This document shows, piece after piece, positions 35,461 to 46,177 of a stretch of DNA of 64,000 nt; within the stretch, counting starts at the first letter, position 1; each line of letters starts with the position of its first letter. Made by a program: the position numbers and the translations under genes. The DNA lies in NCBI GenBank assembly GCA_948146395.1, contig OX411559.1, positions 36,071,215-36,135,214 of the forward strand, read 5' to 3'. The notes under the pieces were generated by a model, which saw only the letters and a program-made list of their open reading frames with translations, searched no databases and was not told the origin of the DNA. This DNA comes from Fragum whitleyi. Lineage: Eukaryota; Mollusca; Bivalvia; Cardiida; Cardiidae.

Positions 35461-35871
35461 AAAATATACATGTTCCGGTTTTATAAAACAAGAGCATTGC
35501 ATATGAGTCCCAAAACCACAACAACGATACCAAAGAGCAAAACGCAAAGGTGATGACTGGACCTTGGTGTATTGTTTCAAAACTGGCAAGCAAATAAAAA
35601 GGAAACAAAAGAAGATACAATAATTACAGTTTCAATGCAGATAACAACATCTTTATTCAGTTTTTACAACTCTTTAGAAATTTAGAACAACAAAGAAAGA
35701 CAAGAATACTGGCGAACAACTGTTTATTTATGCCTATAACTTTGAGGGTTCCTTTTCACAACTATCTTGATTCAATGTGACAAAACAGTAAAAAACCTCT
35801 AGAATTTATAGACTATTATTATTTGTTGGAAGCCAAACAAATAACATGTCATACTGTGTATCTAAATGGTG
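35461..35871. other. non-coding, no gene seen
   Basis: AT-rich sequence without recognised features. Confidence 0.4.
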
Positions 35872-36283
35872 ACCAGTCAACTCGGTCCATTTTCAACTCG
35901 GCCTAACGTATAACTCGGCCCAAAATCATTTTATGCCAAAAACATTACCTTATTGATTATTTTTTAAGTATGATTAGTACAAATACAATATCATTCAATT
36001 TATATTCTGTTGTGAGGAAATTTAAGTAAACATCAACCTTAAAAAGTGTAATTGAATTTTAAGAATCATTCAAAGAATCACACATATTCGAATAGATATC
36101 ATATTTCTTATAAACAAATAATACTACTTTCAAAATAATAAAGATAAACATAGTTATGTATGGCTGCATCATTTATACAAAACTTATACATAGTTCATGC
36201 AATATAGTTCAAGTTGGTATACGCTATATATATTGGGGCCGAGTTGACTGACCCGAGTTATTCAATGGGTCGAGTTGACTGGT
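35872..36283. mobile_element. MITE with ACCAGTCAACTCGG termini
   Basis: The left end ACCAGTCAACTCGGTCC is mirrored by GGGTCGAGTTGACTGGT at the right. Subterminal CAACTCGGCC / GGCCGAGTTGACTG copies repeat the motif inside. It is about 412 bp, AT-rich and non-coding. Confidence 0.7.
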
Positions 36284-36597
36284 AATCATTCAAAATACTC
36301 TCTTCTAATAAAAATGTTTGTTTTTTTTCTATTACAGGGAAAAAGATAAGAAGGGGCCATGGAAAAATCCCTTCGCCTCTATTGTTGAGTATTGAAATTT
36401 TGAAGCCTGGGTCCTTAAGTTAAAATTGTTAGTCATTTTTCCTGTTTAATACATGTAAATCTAAAATAGCAATTCAATATACTATAGATATATATTTATA
36501 TTTCTTGTTTGAAAATTGTCTTAAACGTGGCTATATTTCTTAATGAGTTGTTGGTGAGCTTACACTCATAAACAGATGGATGAGGCTTCATTAAACG

Positions 36598-36804
36598 TGG
36601 TGTCCGTGGTCTAGAGGTAGAGCGTCGGCCTCTTGATCCAAAGGTCCTGAGTTCGATTCCCGGGAGCGGCAATCGATCTTGGTTCTTTCATTGGTTCGGC
36701 GCGAGTACTGGTGTATTTTCTAGGAAGCAGAATCGAGAGGAATTAATCTTAGTTGTAAGAACTTGTTTTCCAATCGATGTAAAATAAATAGGTTTAAACC
36801 AAAC
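36598..36804 (+). mobile_element. tRNA-derived SINE, second family
   Basis: The tRNA-like head has an A box (TGGTCTAGAGGTAGAGC) and a B box (GAGTTCGATTCCC). The body ends AATAGGTTTAAACCAAACC. A 9-bp target duplication CATTAAACG occurs at 36,589-36,597 and 36,805-36,813. It differs in body from copies A-C. A 3' fragment of the same family is at 13,165-13,252. Confidence 0.85.
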
Positions 36805-36947
36805 CATTAAACGCGAATTTGACATGTCTTGTAATTTGACATGCTTATCTTATGGTTGCAAAGCAGTGCCACCATTCACAAGATTTTTTTCGTTTTCTTA
36901 TTGTAGTATAGATCTGCCACCATTTACCAGATTATTATCCCCCGCCG

Positions 36948-37612
36948 TTTTCGCCGAAGGGGATATAGTAATGCTCTCCGTCCGTCATTCCGTCATTCCG
37001 GTTCCGTCATTCCGTCATTCCGTCCTTCCGTCACTAAACTTGTCCGGAGCATATCTCCAAAAGTATAATAGCTATCAACTTGAAACTTTATGGGTTGATA
37101 GATCTCATGGAGGAGAAGTGCAGTGCACAAGAACTACAACTCTTGCTTGCATAATTTTGGAGTAATTGCCCTTCGTTATTTTTAAGACTTAGATTTTGTC
37201 CGGAGTATATCTCCTAAAGTATTAAAGCTATCAACTTGAAACTTTATGGGTGGATAGATCTCATGGAAGAGGAGTGCAGTGCACAAGAACTACAACTCTT
37301 GCTTGCATAATTTTGGAGTTATTGCCCTTTGTTATTTTTAAGACTTAGATTTTGTCCGGAGCATATCTCCTAAAGTATTAAAGCTTTCAACTTGAAACTT
37401 TATGGAAGGATAGACCCATGGAAGAGAAGTGCAGTGCACAAGAAATATAACTCTGGCTTGTATAATTTTGGAGTTATTGCCTTTTGTTATTTTAAAGACT
37501 TTTGTAGGGGCTTAATTTCTTAAAGTAGAACCCTTAATCTATTAGGCTTCAGTTTACTATCAAGCTTTCTCGGCGGGAGATGGCCATGTCCGACATGGCT
37601 CTTGTTATCAAG
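36948..37612 (+). repeat. satellite-bearing element, ~156-bp monomers (same family as 15,095-16,850)
   Basis: The head has a hairpin (TATCCCC...GAAGGGGATA) and a CCGTCATTCCGTCATTCCG run (36,970-37,035). Three monomers begin TGTCCGGAG at about 37,040, 37,197 and 37,351. The monomers (GAAGTGCAGTGCACAAGAAC, ATTGCCCTTTGTTATTTTTA) are the reverse complement of the Clc-intron array, so it is one family in two orientations. The tail ends ATGGCTCTTGTT. Confidence 0.85.
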
Positions 37613-37796
37613 AACAATAGCTCCTATCTTATAATAATTCATTTGAGGTGCTCATGATGCGTTCGAATGTAGCATTCACCAGGTAATCTAGTGGTCCCTG
37701 AACACAGATAATTAGATTATTAATCTGGAACTATATAATAGAAATCAGCAACTTTAAGATAACAACGGTATACAGGGGCCATATGATAAATTTGTT
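37613..37796. other. non-coding spacer
   Basis: Short unique stretch before SINE copy C. Confidence 0.3.
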
Positions 37797-37809
37797 CAAA
37801 TCTATACAA

Positions 37810-38085
37810 TAGCGCAGTTGATAGCGCACCGGACTTCTAATCCAGGGGTCTATATTCGCACGGGTTCGATCCCCGGCCGCGGCACTTATCCTTTCCGACA
37901 TTTGTCTTCCACCAATGGGTAGATAATCGTAAACCTATGTGGAATAGCAACTGGAGGCTAGGAAAGGGATGTGGTGGTAGTACTGGTGTGAGAAATACCA
38001 GGAATCCATCGTTAGGTGCTCCAGTCGTCGCGATATAACTGAGAGATTGTTGAAAGCGACGTAAAACCCCAATTCAAATTCAAAT
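37810..38085 (+). mobile_element. tRNA-derived SINE, copy C (5'-truncated)
   Basis: It starts inside the tRNA-like head (TAGCGCAGTTGATAGCGC) and has the B box GGTTCGATCCC and the shared body, ending in (AATTCA)-type repeats. A perfect 13-bp target duplication CAAATCTATACAA lies at 37,797-37,809 and 38,086-38,098. The head and body are nearly the same as copy B. Confidence 0.93.
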
Positions 38086-38577
38086 CAAATCTATACAAGA
38101 AGAATATTGTATGGTTACAGTTTGATGTCTCAGTAATGTAAATGAGATTATGACATCTACATGGTACGGGCTCTTTGAAGCCTTGCATTTACAAAAAGTG
38201 CTTCTTCTAAAAATTAAACATAATAAGGCCTAAATGGAAATTTCTATAACACCAGTAAAACTGTGTGATAACTCAATGGACGCTGTATGCTGCCGCATAT
38301 ATACTACCTTGCTTTGTGGATATGGCAAGTTGACAGGTACCCTCAACAGAAAAGACGTACAAATCTAGGCCTACTGGCTTCAGAGCGATTCTTAGTGCAT
38401 ACCACTTCTGAAACACTTTAATTTACAAGAAATGGTATGCTGCAATAACTGGTCACTAGCCAGTAAATGTTTTTTTACAAATGTTTTTTGTTTCGCCCGT
38501 TTCTAGGCTTTGCCTAATTTCATAATTTCTCCAGAACAACAGAAAATTATTTAAAAAACGTCGAGAAATTACACATA

Positions 38578-39380
38578 TTTGCTGATAGTCAATGTGTAAT
38601 CGGGCATCTGGTGTTAGGATGGGAACCACGCTCACATATATCCACTATACACGAGGTTAAGCTTGATATTAAAAACTTGAACAGACAGGTGTAGAAGTGG
38701 AAACCTCATGACCACCAGGACATTCTGACATAAGGGGAAATGATTTAGCAGATAAATTAGCCAAAGAAGCAGCCGAGTAGGCCAAAGAAATGAAAGATTT
38801 ACCACCAATTCTTACAATGGGAGATATTAAAACAGCTGCAAGAGAGTCGGTAATGAAGAAATGGCAAGATATGTGGGAAAAGTCTGAAAAGGGAAGACAC
38901 CTATTCAATCACATGCCAATGGTTAATCATAGAGTAAAACATAAGTTTGCAACAACGAAAGCAGCATCCATTTTAGCACAGTTGAGGTCAGGATATGTCA
39001 GGTTGAATGAATATTTGCACAGATGTAATTTACAACAGGATAGCCGATGTCAGTGTGGAGAAGTAGAGTCTGTAAGACACTAATTGATAGATAGTGGTAT
39101 ATATGATAATGAAAGGGAACAGATTAGGAGAAACTTGTATGAAATCTGCGGAATTATTCATTTAGACATTGACCTACTCCTGGATGCCAGAGAGGATGGT
39201 GAGTTTAGTGCTTGGAGAAGTACTATTTTGTCTAGACTAGAAACTTTTGTGGTAGAAACAAATCGTTTCTCCACACCAAATCAAAACTAATTACACACCA
39301 CCGTTATACCGCGAGAAAGTACACGTTGTTTTTTTTTGTTTTGTTTTGTTTTTTTTTTTTTTGTTTTTGTTTTTTTTTTA
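38578..39380 (+). pseudogene. Nimb/I-like LINE 3' remnant: RNase H and Cys/His C-terminus
   Basis: A degraded RNase H region is readable: FADSQCVIGHLVLGW, then PPGHSDIRGNDLADKLAKEA, with stops at about 38,691, 38,727 and 38,778. A C-terminal LINE segment follows, with LRSGYVRLNEYLHRCNLQQD, CQCGEVESVRHY and a frame to 39,290. RNase H downstream of the RT is a feature of the I/Nimb group. A T/G-rich tail (39,330-39,380) may be its 3' end. The reverse transcriptase itself is absent, so the copy is 5'-truncated. It ends about 320 bp above the start codon of the next gene. Confidence 0.8.
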
Positions 39381-39539
39381 CTAATACTGTAGAAGATTTG
39401 TGGCTTATTGGCCGAATACCAGAAACACCAGAATCCTATTAATTCTGTTTAAGTCTAATTTGAACGGAATAAAGATGACAGTTTGAGTCGTTTGACCAAC
39501 TTTGGGTTCTGTTCTGACTCAACTGCGACCTTTTTGACT

Positions 39540-39704
39540 TCGGGCCGTTTTGACTTGCGCACGTTTCGCGCAGCGAACCTAAGTCTTATCCGAACTTGAT
39601 CTTTTGTTAAATTAAATTCAATATGGCGTCCATAATCTACTAGCACGCCGCGTAGACAAATCGCGTCAGTTTTAACATATTGGCTTAGTCAAGAAGACAA
39701 CGAA
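39540..39704 (+). promoter_or_regulatory. 5' region of the RS-SGNH gene with a short upstream ORF
   Basis: GC and CpG content rise around 39,540-39,665 (GCGCACGTTTCGCGCAGCG). An ATGGCG at 39,622 opens a six-codon uORF that stops at TAG 39,640-39,642, before the main ATG at 39,705. The ATGGCGTCC context resembles a YY1-type initiator element. The transcription start was not determined. Confidence 0.4.
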
Positions 39705-39748
39705 ATGCCGCCACCTCGTCGACCATCACCGAGACGAAAAGAAAGAAG
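39705..39748 (+). CDS. RS-SGNH-RGG protein, exon 1 (start codon)
   Basis: The ATG at 39,705 (context ACGAAATGC) starts a basic Arg/Pro/Ser segment, MPPPRRPSPRRKER, and the exon ends at donor AAG/GTGTGG in phase 2. The next exon (42,572) begins in the matching phase and continues the same RS composition. That agreement, and the lack of any other RS-type start upstream, is why I chose it. The nine exons sum to 3,006 nt, exactly 1,002 codons including the stop. Confidence 0.72.
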
Positions 39749-40134
39749 GTGTGGTATCGTTCGAGAGTGAGGAATAAACCTGCAGTTTTCTTGGTCGAAA
39801 ATTGCAGCGTTGTGTCGTCTCAAAGATATCGCAAATAGTTCCCAAAATATTTTTATTGGCGGAAAATAGAACGATAGTTTCGGAATTTCGGTTGTTTTAA
39901 ATGTGATCTCTACAGATGCTGCAAATTTATCAAGCGTAAGCAGCTGAAACGTTTGCTGCGCTCAAGCTTGGGCAAACTGTTTGCCAATAATCCCAATTTG
40001 CATGCAATTGCTAAGAAAAGGGGGTATATTGCTTTGCACTTGTTGATCTGTCTGTTGGTTAGGCCTTTCTCAGACATTTTTTTGTTCTGGACCATATCTT
40101 AAATTGAAAAAGTATGCAAGGTTATGATATTAAA

Positions 40135-40398
40135 CAGAGGTGTGTTCGTTAGAGCGAGATTCTTAAGATTCTTATTAAGATTTTTAAGTTAAAGCGTTCG
40201 GTAGAGCAAGATTTTTAAGCCGCTCAATAAGAATCTTAAGATATGTCAATGAGGAAACGAAGATGGTTTTGCATTGGCTTAAAAGGAGTAGTCATGACAA
40301 AGTCAAATATTTTCACTCAAAATATCGAAAATCGTTCATTACCTCTTAAAAATCTCATATAGATGGTATTTTCATCTTGCTCTAACGAACTTACCTCA
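40135..40398. mobile_element. MITE with CAGAGGTGTGTTCGTTA termini, copy 2
   Basis: Same ends as 17,145-17,406: CAGAGGTGTGTTCGTTAGAG at the left and CTAACGAACTTACCTCAG at the right. Inside, ATTCTTAAGATTCTTATTAA motifs recur. It lies in intron 1 of the RS-SGNH gene. Confidence 0.65.
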
Positions 40399-40640
40399 GG
40401 TGCATTAATCTCATTTAGAAGAAGTGCAATGCACAAGAACCGCTCCTTAACTGTTCTTGTCATATTTTTTGAATTACTGCCCTTTGTAATTTTATAACAT
40501 TATTTTTGTCCAGAGCAATGCAAGCTAGAATCATGAAACGTCACAGGTGGATAGATCTCAATGAGGAAAGGTGCAGTGCACAAGAACCATAACTATACTC
40601 ATCTTTTAGATGAGTTATTGCACTTTGTTAATTGACAAAT
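40399..40640 (+). repeat. degraded copies of the ~156-bp satellite
   Basis: Two partial monomers are recognisable by AAGTGCAATGCACAAGAACC and GGTGCAGTGCACAAGAACC, the same family as 36,948-37,612. No gene is seen elsewhere in intron 1 (39,749-42,571). Confidence 0.65.
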
Positions 40641-41802
40641 AATATGTTATTGAGTTGCTCTTGTGGGGGCATAAATGATTTACTACAATTCTTGTTTTGA
40701 TTTAAATCTACTCCATGAAAGTGAAATATGATATAGAGGCTGCAGAATGGCCTCTTGTTAGCCTAGCTGTTTTTGGAGAAAATGGTAACATGAGGTATTT
40801 CATCATGCTAATTGGTATTGGCTATGCTGGCATAGAAGTTGGCGTGAACTAAGCTCATATAGAGGGGTTGAAATAAACATGGATGATATCGAAAATTGAA
40901 GAACGGGCTTGTCAAGCACTGGCCACTTTGTGTCTTTTGTGAGTTGAAAAGAATGATAAAATTGTTGTAATTCTGTTGTTAAATTTTAATTTCCAAAAAT
41001 AATGCAATGCTACCATATGATATCACATTTGTCTGGCGCTTGAATTCCTTCATGATTTCAATAAATCAAGCATTTGTGTAAGTGAAACTTACCTCTCTTA
41101 ACTCGGTGGATCCTGTATCATATTTACGAGAAAAATTATATTTTATCTAACTTTGTTTCTATTGAATACTTTGAGGTTAAGTATGCAATGAATGACTGAA
41201 GCATGCACCTGAAAAATTTTGCCTGGAAATGATTAATGTAGTTGTAAATTATTACTTAAGTTGCATGAGTTCTATTTGATCATGTAAAAAAATCAAATGT
41301 AAATAAAAAGGATCAGTCTTTCGACGCTGGTATTAAAACAAGTGTTTAAATATCGACAATACATCTTGGGGCTATAAGTTGTTTTGAAAAGAAGATTTCA
41401 GGGAACATATGAGTGTTAAAGAAATTTTCTATGTTTACTTGTCAATGTGTTTCTCAATTAAAAGAGAAATCTTCCCTGTGACTTGTCATTAGAATTTGCC
41501 AATCATTTTTTGCTAGTTGGAAATTATGGTATGAGCTAGTTTTAGCAAGTCGAATAATAAGACAGTTTTTACCCCGATATCTTGTTATACCCCTGGCCAC
41601 CAAACAGAACTGAGAAATATTTAAGATTGAAATTTCTCTCTTCAAAAGGTAAGTTACAAGATCTATAATGGTATTAAAAATTATGAAAGGTTTGAAACTA
41701 GTTTTTCAAGTAAAATAATGTTAAATCAAGTTAATCAACATGTTTTGGATTCCCATGGCTTTATCTTAGACTTCCAGGCTCCATATAAGCATATCGATGG
41801 CT

Positions 41803-42048
41803 CAGTGTGAAACAGTTGTAACTCCCTATATGTTTATAGGGAGTTACAACCATTTCCTGCTGATCCAAATGAACAAACCCATTATCCTGCACTCGTGTTC
41901 CCTTCTTTATCCATTTGCAGTATTTGCAAAGGACATGTGAAATTTAGAAGAATTCAACTCTAAGAGCAGAGGTAGGGATAAGATAAGTAAAAAAAACCCA
42001 TTCTCATCAAGATGGTTCCAATGAGTTCCCACAGCATAGAGTTTTCTC
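41803..42048. mobile_element. two-hairpin MITE, copy 2
   Basis: Hairpin GTTGTAACTCCCTATA / TATAGGGAGTTACAAC at about 41,817-41,851, followed by a TCATCAAGATGGTTCCAATG, AGTTCCCACAGCAT hairpin half at about 42,004-42,043. Compensating changes in the first stem (CTCCC/GGGAG versus CTGCC/GGCAG in copy 1) keep the pairing. Confidence 0.65.
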
Positions 42049-42361
42049 ACGAAATAAGGATTTTAGTCTGGCTTTACCCTCCATTATCCGTACAGTTAAT
42101 TACATCGTGAAATTGACATGAAACTCAATCAAAACCATTCTAAATCGCTCACTCAGTGCTCAGTGCATTCATTCATTCCAGACACTCACTCAAACCATTA
42201 AAAAACGATCCAAACTCACTGAAAAACGTATAACAAAAACTTCGTTCAAAATAAAAATAGCTTGAAAAAAAATTGGGATTCACTTGAAATTGAAATTGTA
42301 AGCGTCTGATAAGTTCTTGCAGAAATAGGGAGCTATCTATAGAGCCTGTATGCATATTTCA

Positions 42362-42432
42362 TTGAAGGGAGGTAATCAATATTGCTAATTTTGTTCATCC
42401 TAAACAAAATTTGCAATACTCGATTACCTTCC
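42362..42432. repeat. long imperfect hairpin in intron 1
   Basis: GGGAGGTAATCAATATTGC at the left pairs with GCAATACTCGATTACCTTCC at the right, around AATTTTGTTCATCCTAAACA. The stem is close to 28 bp and ends 140 bp before exon 2. Confidence 0.7.
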
Positions 42433-42571
42433 ATTAATTTCACCCAAAACTCGGTCCACGCACTCATTTAATTTCATGATAATCTGAGTCTGAATAATCA
42501 CTGAACCTCTGTTATTTGACTGAAAATATTGACATTGTCATGTTAATGTTTGATTTTGTTTGTGTAAGTAG

Positions 42572-42658
42572 ATCAAGATCTCGTTCAGCATCAAGGGAAA
42601 GACGGTGGTCAAGGTCACCTAGAGAAAAGAGAAGGTCAAGGTCTCCATACAAGAAAAG
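42572..42658 (+). CDS. RS-SGNH-RGG protein, exon 2
   Basis: An 87-nt RS exon (RSRSASRERRWSRSPREKRR) between acceptor TGTGTAAGTAG and donor AAAAG/GTTTGT. It enters and leaves in phase 2, so it can be skipped without a frame change. The acceptor lacks a long pyrimidine tract, which would make this exon weakly defined. Confidence 0.78.
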
Positions 42659-43259
42659 GTTTGTGTTTTTACAATATCACAAAATTATTCGGAAGGGTCT
42701 GGGAATAGAACATTCAATAAAAACAATTGTTGGCTGGTGGCTTGGATGAAAGGTGCTAGGTTAAGAAACAACGGGAAACCTTTGGTTAGAGCACCTATGA
42801 TTTTGTCATTGCAAGACAACAAATTAATAGACTGGTCGAATTCCATTGAGGTTCCATTACTGTAAATGAAAACATTTCTTATCGCTAACAATTTGTCATT
42901 TCCCAAATATAATCTATCACACATGATACTATTTTCAAAGTGCATCAAAGTGCATCTACTATTCATGTGGAATTCCAATGATTGATACTGAATAGATCTA
43001 AGAGATTTATCATTCTAATTTCTTTATCAAAAGGTATTCCAGCATTTTCTTCTTTAAAAAACAATATTTTCTCAAAATTTATTTATTCTCTGTTTTGCTG
43101 ACAAGTTCTTTTTGACCCAGGACAAGCAGAAAATCATATTTTACTTGTCTAGGGACAAGTTCAGTAAATGCATATTTCCACACCCCTGTCAAATTGTTTG
43201 ATGATGGGTTAATTCAGATTTTTTTTTTAAAGAAAGATAAACTGATATCTTATATCCAG

Positions 43260-43457
43260 GTCAAGATCGAGAGAGCGTGGAGGCACACCACAAAGAAGGA
43301 GCCCTGAAAGATCGTCTCCAAGGAGGAAATCATTAGGGACAAAAAGACGATCGTCATCCCCTCATGGATACGATCAGCCCGTCAAGAGACAAGCAGATTC
43401 AACACGGAGGACGTACAGGTCAAAGTCAAGGTCACACAGTCCGGTACCACAGAAAAA
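43260..43457 (+). CDS. RS-SGNH-RGG protein, exon 3
   Basis: A 198-nt exon after acceptor CTTATATCCAG and before donor GTAAATAAG, phase 2 to 2. The translation is RS/RR-rich (RSRERGGTPQRRSPERSSPR) and includes PHGYDQPVKRQ. Low complexity and many SP and RS dipeptides mark SR-kinase-type phosphorylation targets. Confidence 0.83.
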
Positions 43458-43529
43458 GTAAATAAGTTACTTTTGCTATCTATATTTGCTGTCTATATAC
43501 AGTGAAATCCTGTTAGTTGTAATTCAAAT

Positions 43530-43772
43530 TTGAGGCAGTACGTAACATTTGCAACAAATTGAAATATGCATTAGTCGCAAACATTGAGTAGGCTGGACAG
43601 TGTAACATGAAGATTGGCTGTCTGTCAGATGAGACATCTAGACCTGATTTCTTTGCAAAGTGCAAAGCAAAAACTCTGGTCAGTCTGTGCAGATGCACAG
43701 TCTGGCCAGAGTAAAATTTGCTTGACGTGCATTTCAAATGTTTGGAAATGTCATGCACTGGCTCATTTGTCA
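43530..43772. mobile_element. foldback element, copy 2 (intron 3)
   Basis: The central hairpin CTCTGGTCAGTCTGTGCA / TGCACAGTCTGGCCAGAG lies at about 43,673-43,709. The right terminus has TTGGAAATGTCATGCACTGG, and the left terminus is diverged (ACGTAACATTTGCAACAA). Confidence 0.65.
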
Positions 43773-43891
43773 ATTTTTTTGTCACTTTTAAGCAGAAATT
43801 GCTTTTTATGCACAAATTCAGTTTCAATTAAAAAGTGGCTGATATGCTTTTATCAGGGTTGCACTGTATTATATATAAACCTGCTCTGCAT

Positions 43892-44014
43892 TCAGGATGA
43901 CAAAATGGTTCAAACTGTTTGCAAATTTTACCCCATTTTGTATGGATGTTCACATGCAAAGCCGGGTGTGCTTTGCAATTTTTTTTAATGGTTTAAACCA
44001 TTTTGTCATCCTGA
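43892..44014. mobile_element. MITE with TCAGGATGACAAAATGGTT termini
   Basis: The left TCAGGATGACAAAATGGTTC is mirrored by AACCATTTTGTCATCCTGA at the right; 123 bp in all. It is non-coding. Confidence 0.75.
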
Positions 44015-44108
44015 GCCCAAGACAGATTCATCGTGCTTTGTATTTTGTGTTGCAAAAATGTCTTTTGAAACTAGAGTACCAGATAGAGGAAGTGATTTCT
44101 CTATGCCA

Positions 44109-44271
44109 GGGCTTGAAAATTCTACTCGTCCGCTCGTCCTGCATGACTTTTTCCTCCTTGTCTATATAAGCAGGACGAGTGGATTTTGCAAAATTTCACA
44201 TATGAAATTAATGTATCACTATATTTTCTTATGTAGCAGGACGAGTAGAAATTTCAAGAATTTTCAAGCCC
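44109..44271. mobile_element. MITE with GGGCTTGAAAATTCTACTCG termini, nested
   Basis: The left GGGCTTGAAAATTCTACTCG and CTCGTCCTGC are mirrored by GCAGGACGAGTAGAA and TTTTCAAGCCC. It interrupts a foldback element of the AGCCTGTGCATCCGCACAG type (right remainder 44,272-44,480). A degraded relative is at about 46,965-47,110. Confidence 0.7.
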
Positions 44272-44616
44272 TGTATGCGCAAAGCAAAGACTCTTGCCAG
44301 CCTGTGCATCCGCACAGTCTGACCAGAGTCTTCACCTTGTGTTTAGTAGATAGATAAGGTCCAAAAGTATCTTTAGACAGTCAGGTAACTTTGTATTACA
44401 GTATGTGGCTGTCTAGGCTACTCAATGTTTGCACCTCACCAACATCTAAAATTGTTGGAAATGTTACGCACAGACTCGTATATTATCGGTCAATTAAACC
44501 CTTTGTTGTAGGTACCCATTATAATTGTATCATCAAGACGATCCTTATGAGTACTCACAACATTGGATTGGGATGAGACGTGGCAGATTTAGACTGTCGT
44601 CAACACTTATTTGGAT

Positions 44617-44850
44617 CCTATTTGGATCCCCAAGTTCGATCCCAGGTGGCAGCACTCATTAATTCCTACTATTTGTCTCCCAACAATGTGTTAAAAAACC
44701 ACCTACTGCACCTATGTTAGAGAGCAGCTGGATGCTAGGAAATTATGTTGTGGTAGTAATGGTGTGAGAAATACCATGAGTCCGTTGTTAGGTGTTCCAG
44801 CCACTGTAATATAACTGAAAGATTGCTGAAAGAGGCTTTAAACTCCATTC
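44617..44850 (+). mobile_element. degraded SINE of family A-C
   Basis: A partial B box (AAGTTCGATCCCAGGTGGCA) is followed by the shared body (GAGAAATACCATGAGTCCG, TTGTTAGGTGTTCCAGCC, ATATAACTGAAAGATTGCTG). The head is missing. Confidence 0.7.
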
Positions 44851-44919
44851 AAAACAAATCTTGAGCCCTTAAATTGTGGTAGATAAAGATATGCTTTTAA
44901 AGTAGTCACAGTTTTAAGG

Positions 44920-45170
44920 CTTGAAGCGTACCGTTATTCTGTTAAAACAAATGAGTGACCCTTTATCAGTATACCAAAAATTATTGTGATCAGGTGAAAA
45001 ATATGTATTTTTGGGCGGAGGTCATTTCTCAATATGTTATATAGAGGAAACTTTGAAAATCATTTTCAACATCATTAGAACCCAAAATATCTAAAAATCT
45101 AGTCAAAACTTTGATTTGCTATTACAAGAATTTCAAGCCTGTGGAGCGACTCAAGCCAATCATGGCGTTC
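44920..45170 (+). repeat. satellite-bearing element fragment, ~165-bp monomer family
   Basis: One monomer (GGCGGAGGTCATTTCTCAAT) and a tail (CCTGTGGAGCGACTCAAGCC, ATGGCGTTCTAG) match the elements at 53,250-53,945 and 59,815-60,690. Confidence 0.7.
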
Positions 45171-45330
45171 TAGTTTATGCTTTTTGTATACAGAAAAATG
45201 CTCAACTAATTTTGAGTATATGATGAATCTTTCTAAAAATGTGGTTGACAAATAATGAAATTTTAAATTCTTAAACAAACTATCTTTCTATAAGCTAGTA
45301 TAGAATATAATGAAATACCTTCTTTTCAAG

Positions 45331-45933
45331 ATCTCGAGACTCTCGTCGTGATGACAGTCCTCCAGAAAGAGTTTCTTCACGACGACGTTCACCTTCACCA
45401 TCTCACAGCGGCAAATATGCTGACCGACCATCATCTTCGAAATCAAGTGACAGACGAACATCCAAAAAGGACGAGATTGACTTTGTGAAAATAGTGGACA
45501 TGGGATCCAAGTTACCCAAACTAAATAAACGGTTTCAAACTCTTGAGCAGCTAGCACAAGGAGGATTTGAATTTGAGGAAAATATAACAATTGGTATTCA
45601 TCGTGGCCCTTCACATATGGATTTGGACGAAGACGTTCCAGTAAATTATGATTTTAATCCTAAACTTTTTATCATGTTGCATCCTAAAAAAGACTACACA
45701 ATTCCAATATTCGAAAGAGACGAGATTTTAGCATTTCACCATGATGATGTTTTGGATGAAGAGGCTTATGTTGAAAAGCGTACAATAACAGTGAAACCGT
45801 CGGACAAACCAAAGCCAAGCACTAGTCGTTATGATACAAGCAGATACAAGGACATCGATTACAAAATTACGATCGGCGGAGGGAGTAGAGAGAGTCATGG
45901 TGACAGACGCATGGTGCATGATTCTGGTTCTAG
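45331..45933 (+). CDS. RS-SGNH-RGG protein, exon 4 (conserved core)
   Basis: A 603-nt exon after acceptor CTTCTTTTCAAG and before donor AG/GTGAGTA, phase 2 to 2. It starts RS-rich (residues ~110-155). A more globular segment follows (residues ~157-265) with LPKLNKRFQTLEQLAQGGFE, ENITIGIHRGP, YDFNPKLFIML and IPIFERDEI, and then a Lys/Ser/Tyr-rich end. I cannot name this domain. Weak likeness to BCLAF1/THRAP3-type proteins (an ITI-x-H strand here, a DLR motif in exon 6) is from memory and unproven. Confidence 0.88.
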
Positions 45934-45948
45934 GTGAGTAAAGTACAA

Positions 45949-46177
45949 TTAAACCTTTCCTGTTTTACAAAATTTTGGACCGGTCCAAATTCAAAGGTTT
46001 TGCAGACAAAAATTAAAAGTGGATTTAATTTGAAAAATGAGCATTCAGTAGGGTAGAAAATAGTGTGGAAAAAGAAGAAATTGCTTGTCAAGAGCAATTT
46101 CTTCTTTTTTCACAATGTTTTCTCATTCATAAAATCACAGGCACGTAAAAAGCAGGGATTAAACAGCAAAGGGTTAA
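45949..46177. mobile_element. TTAA-flanked MITE, copy 1 (intron 4)
   Basis: The ends TTAA-ACCTTTCCTGTTTTAC and TAAACAGCAAAGGG-TTAA are inverted copies flanked by TTAA. The internal hairpin AAGAAGAAATTGCTTG / AGCAATTTCTTCTT lies at about 46,072-46,109. The same 230-bp unit is at 55,865 and 57,054. Confidence 0.82.

Noticed and set aside
36824..37165. 113-codon open frame as a gene
   Set aside because: It crosses the CCGTCATT simple run and the first satellite monomer.
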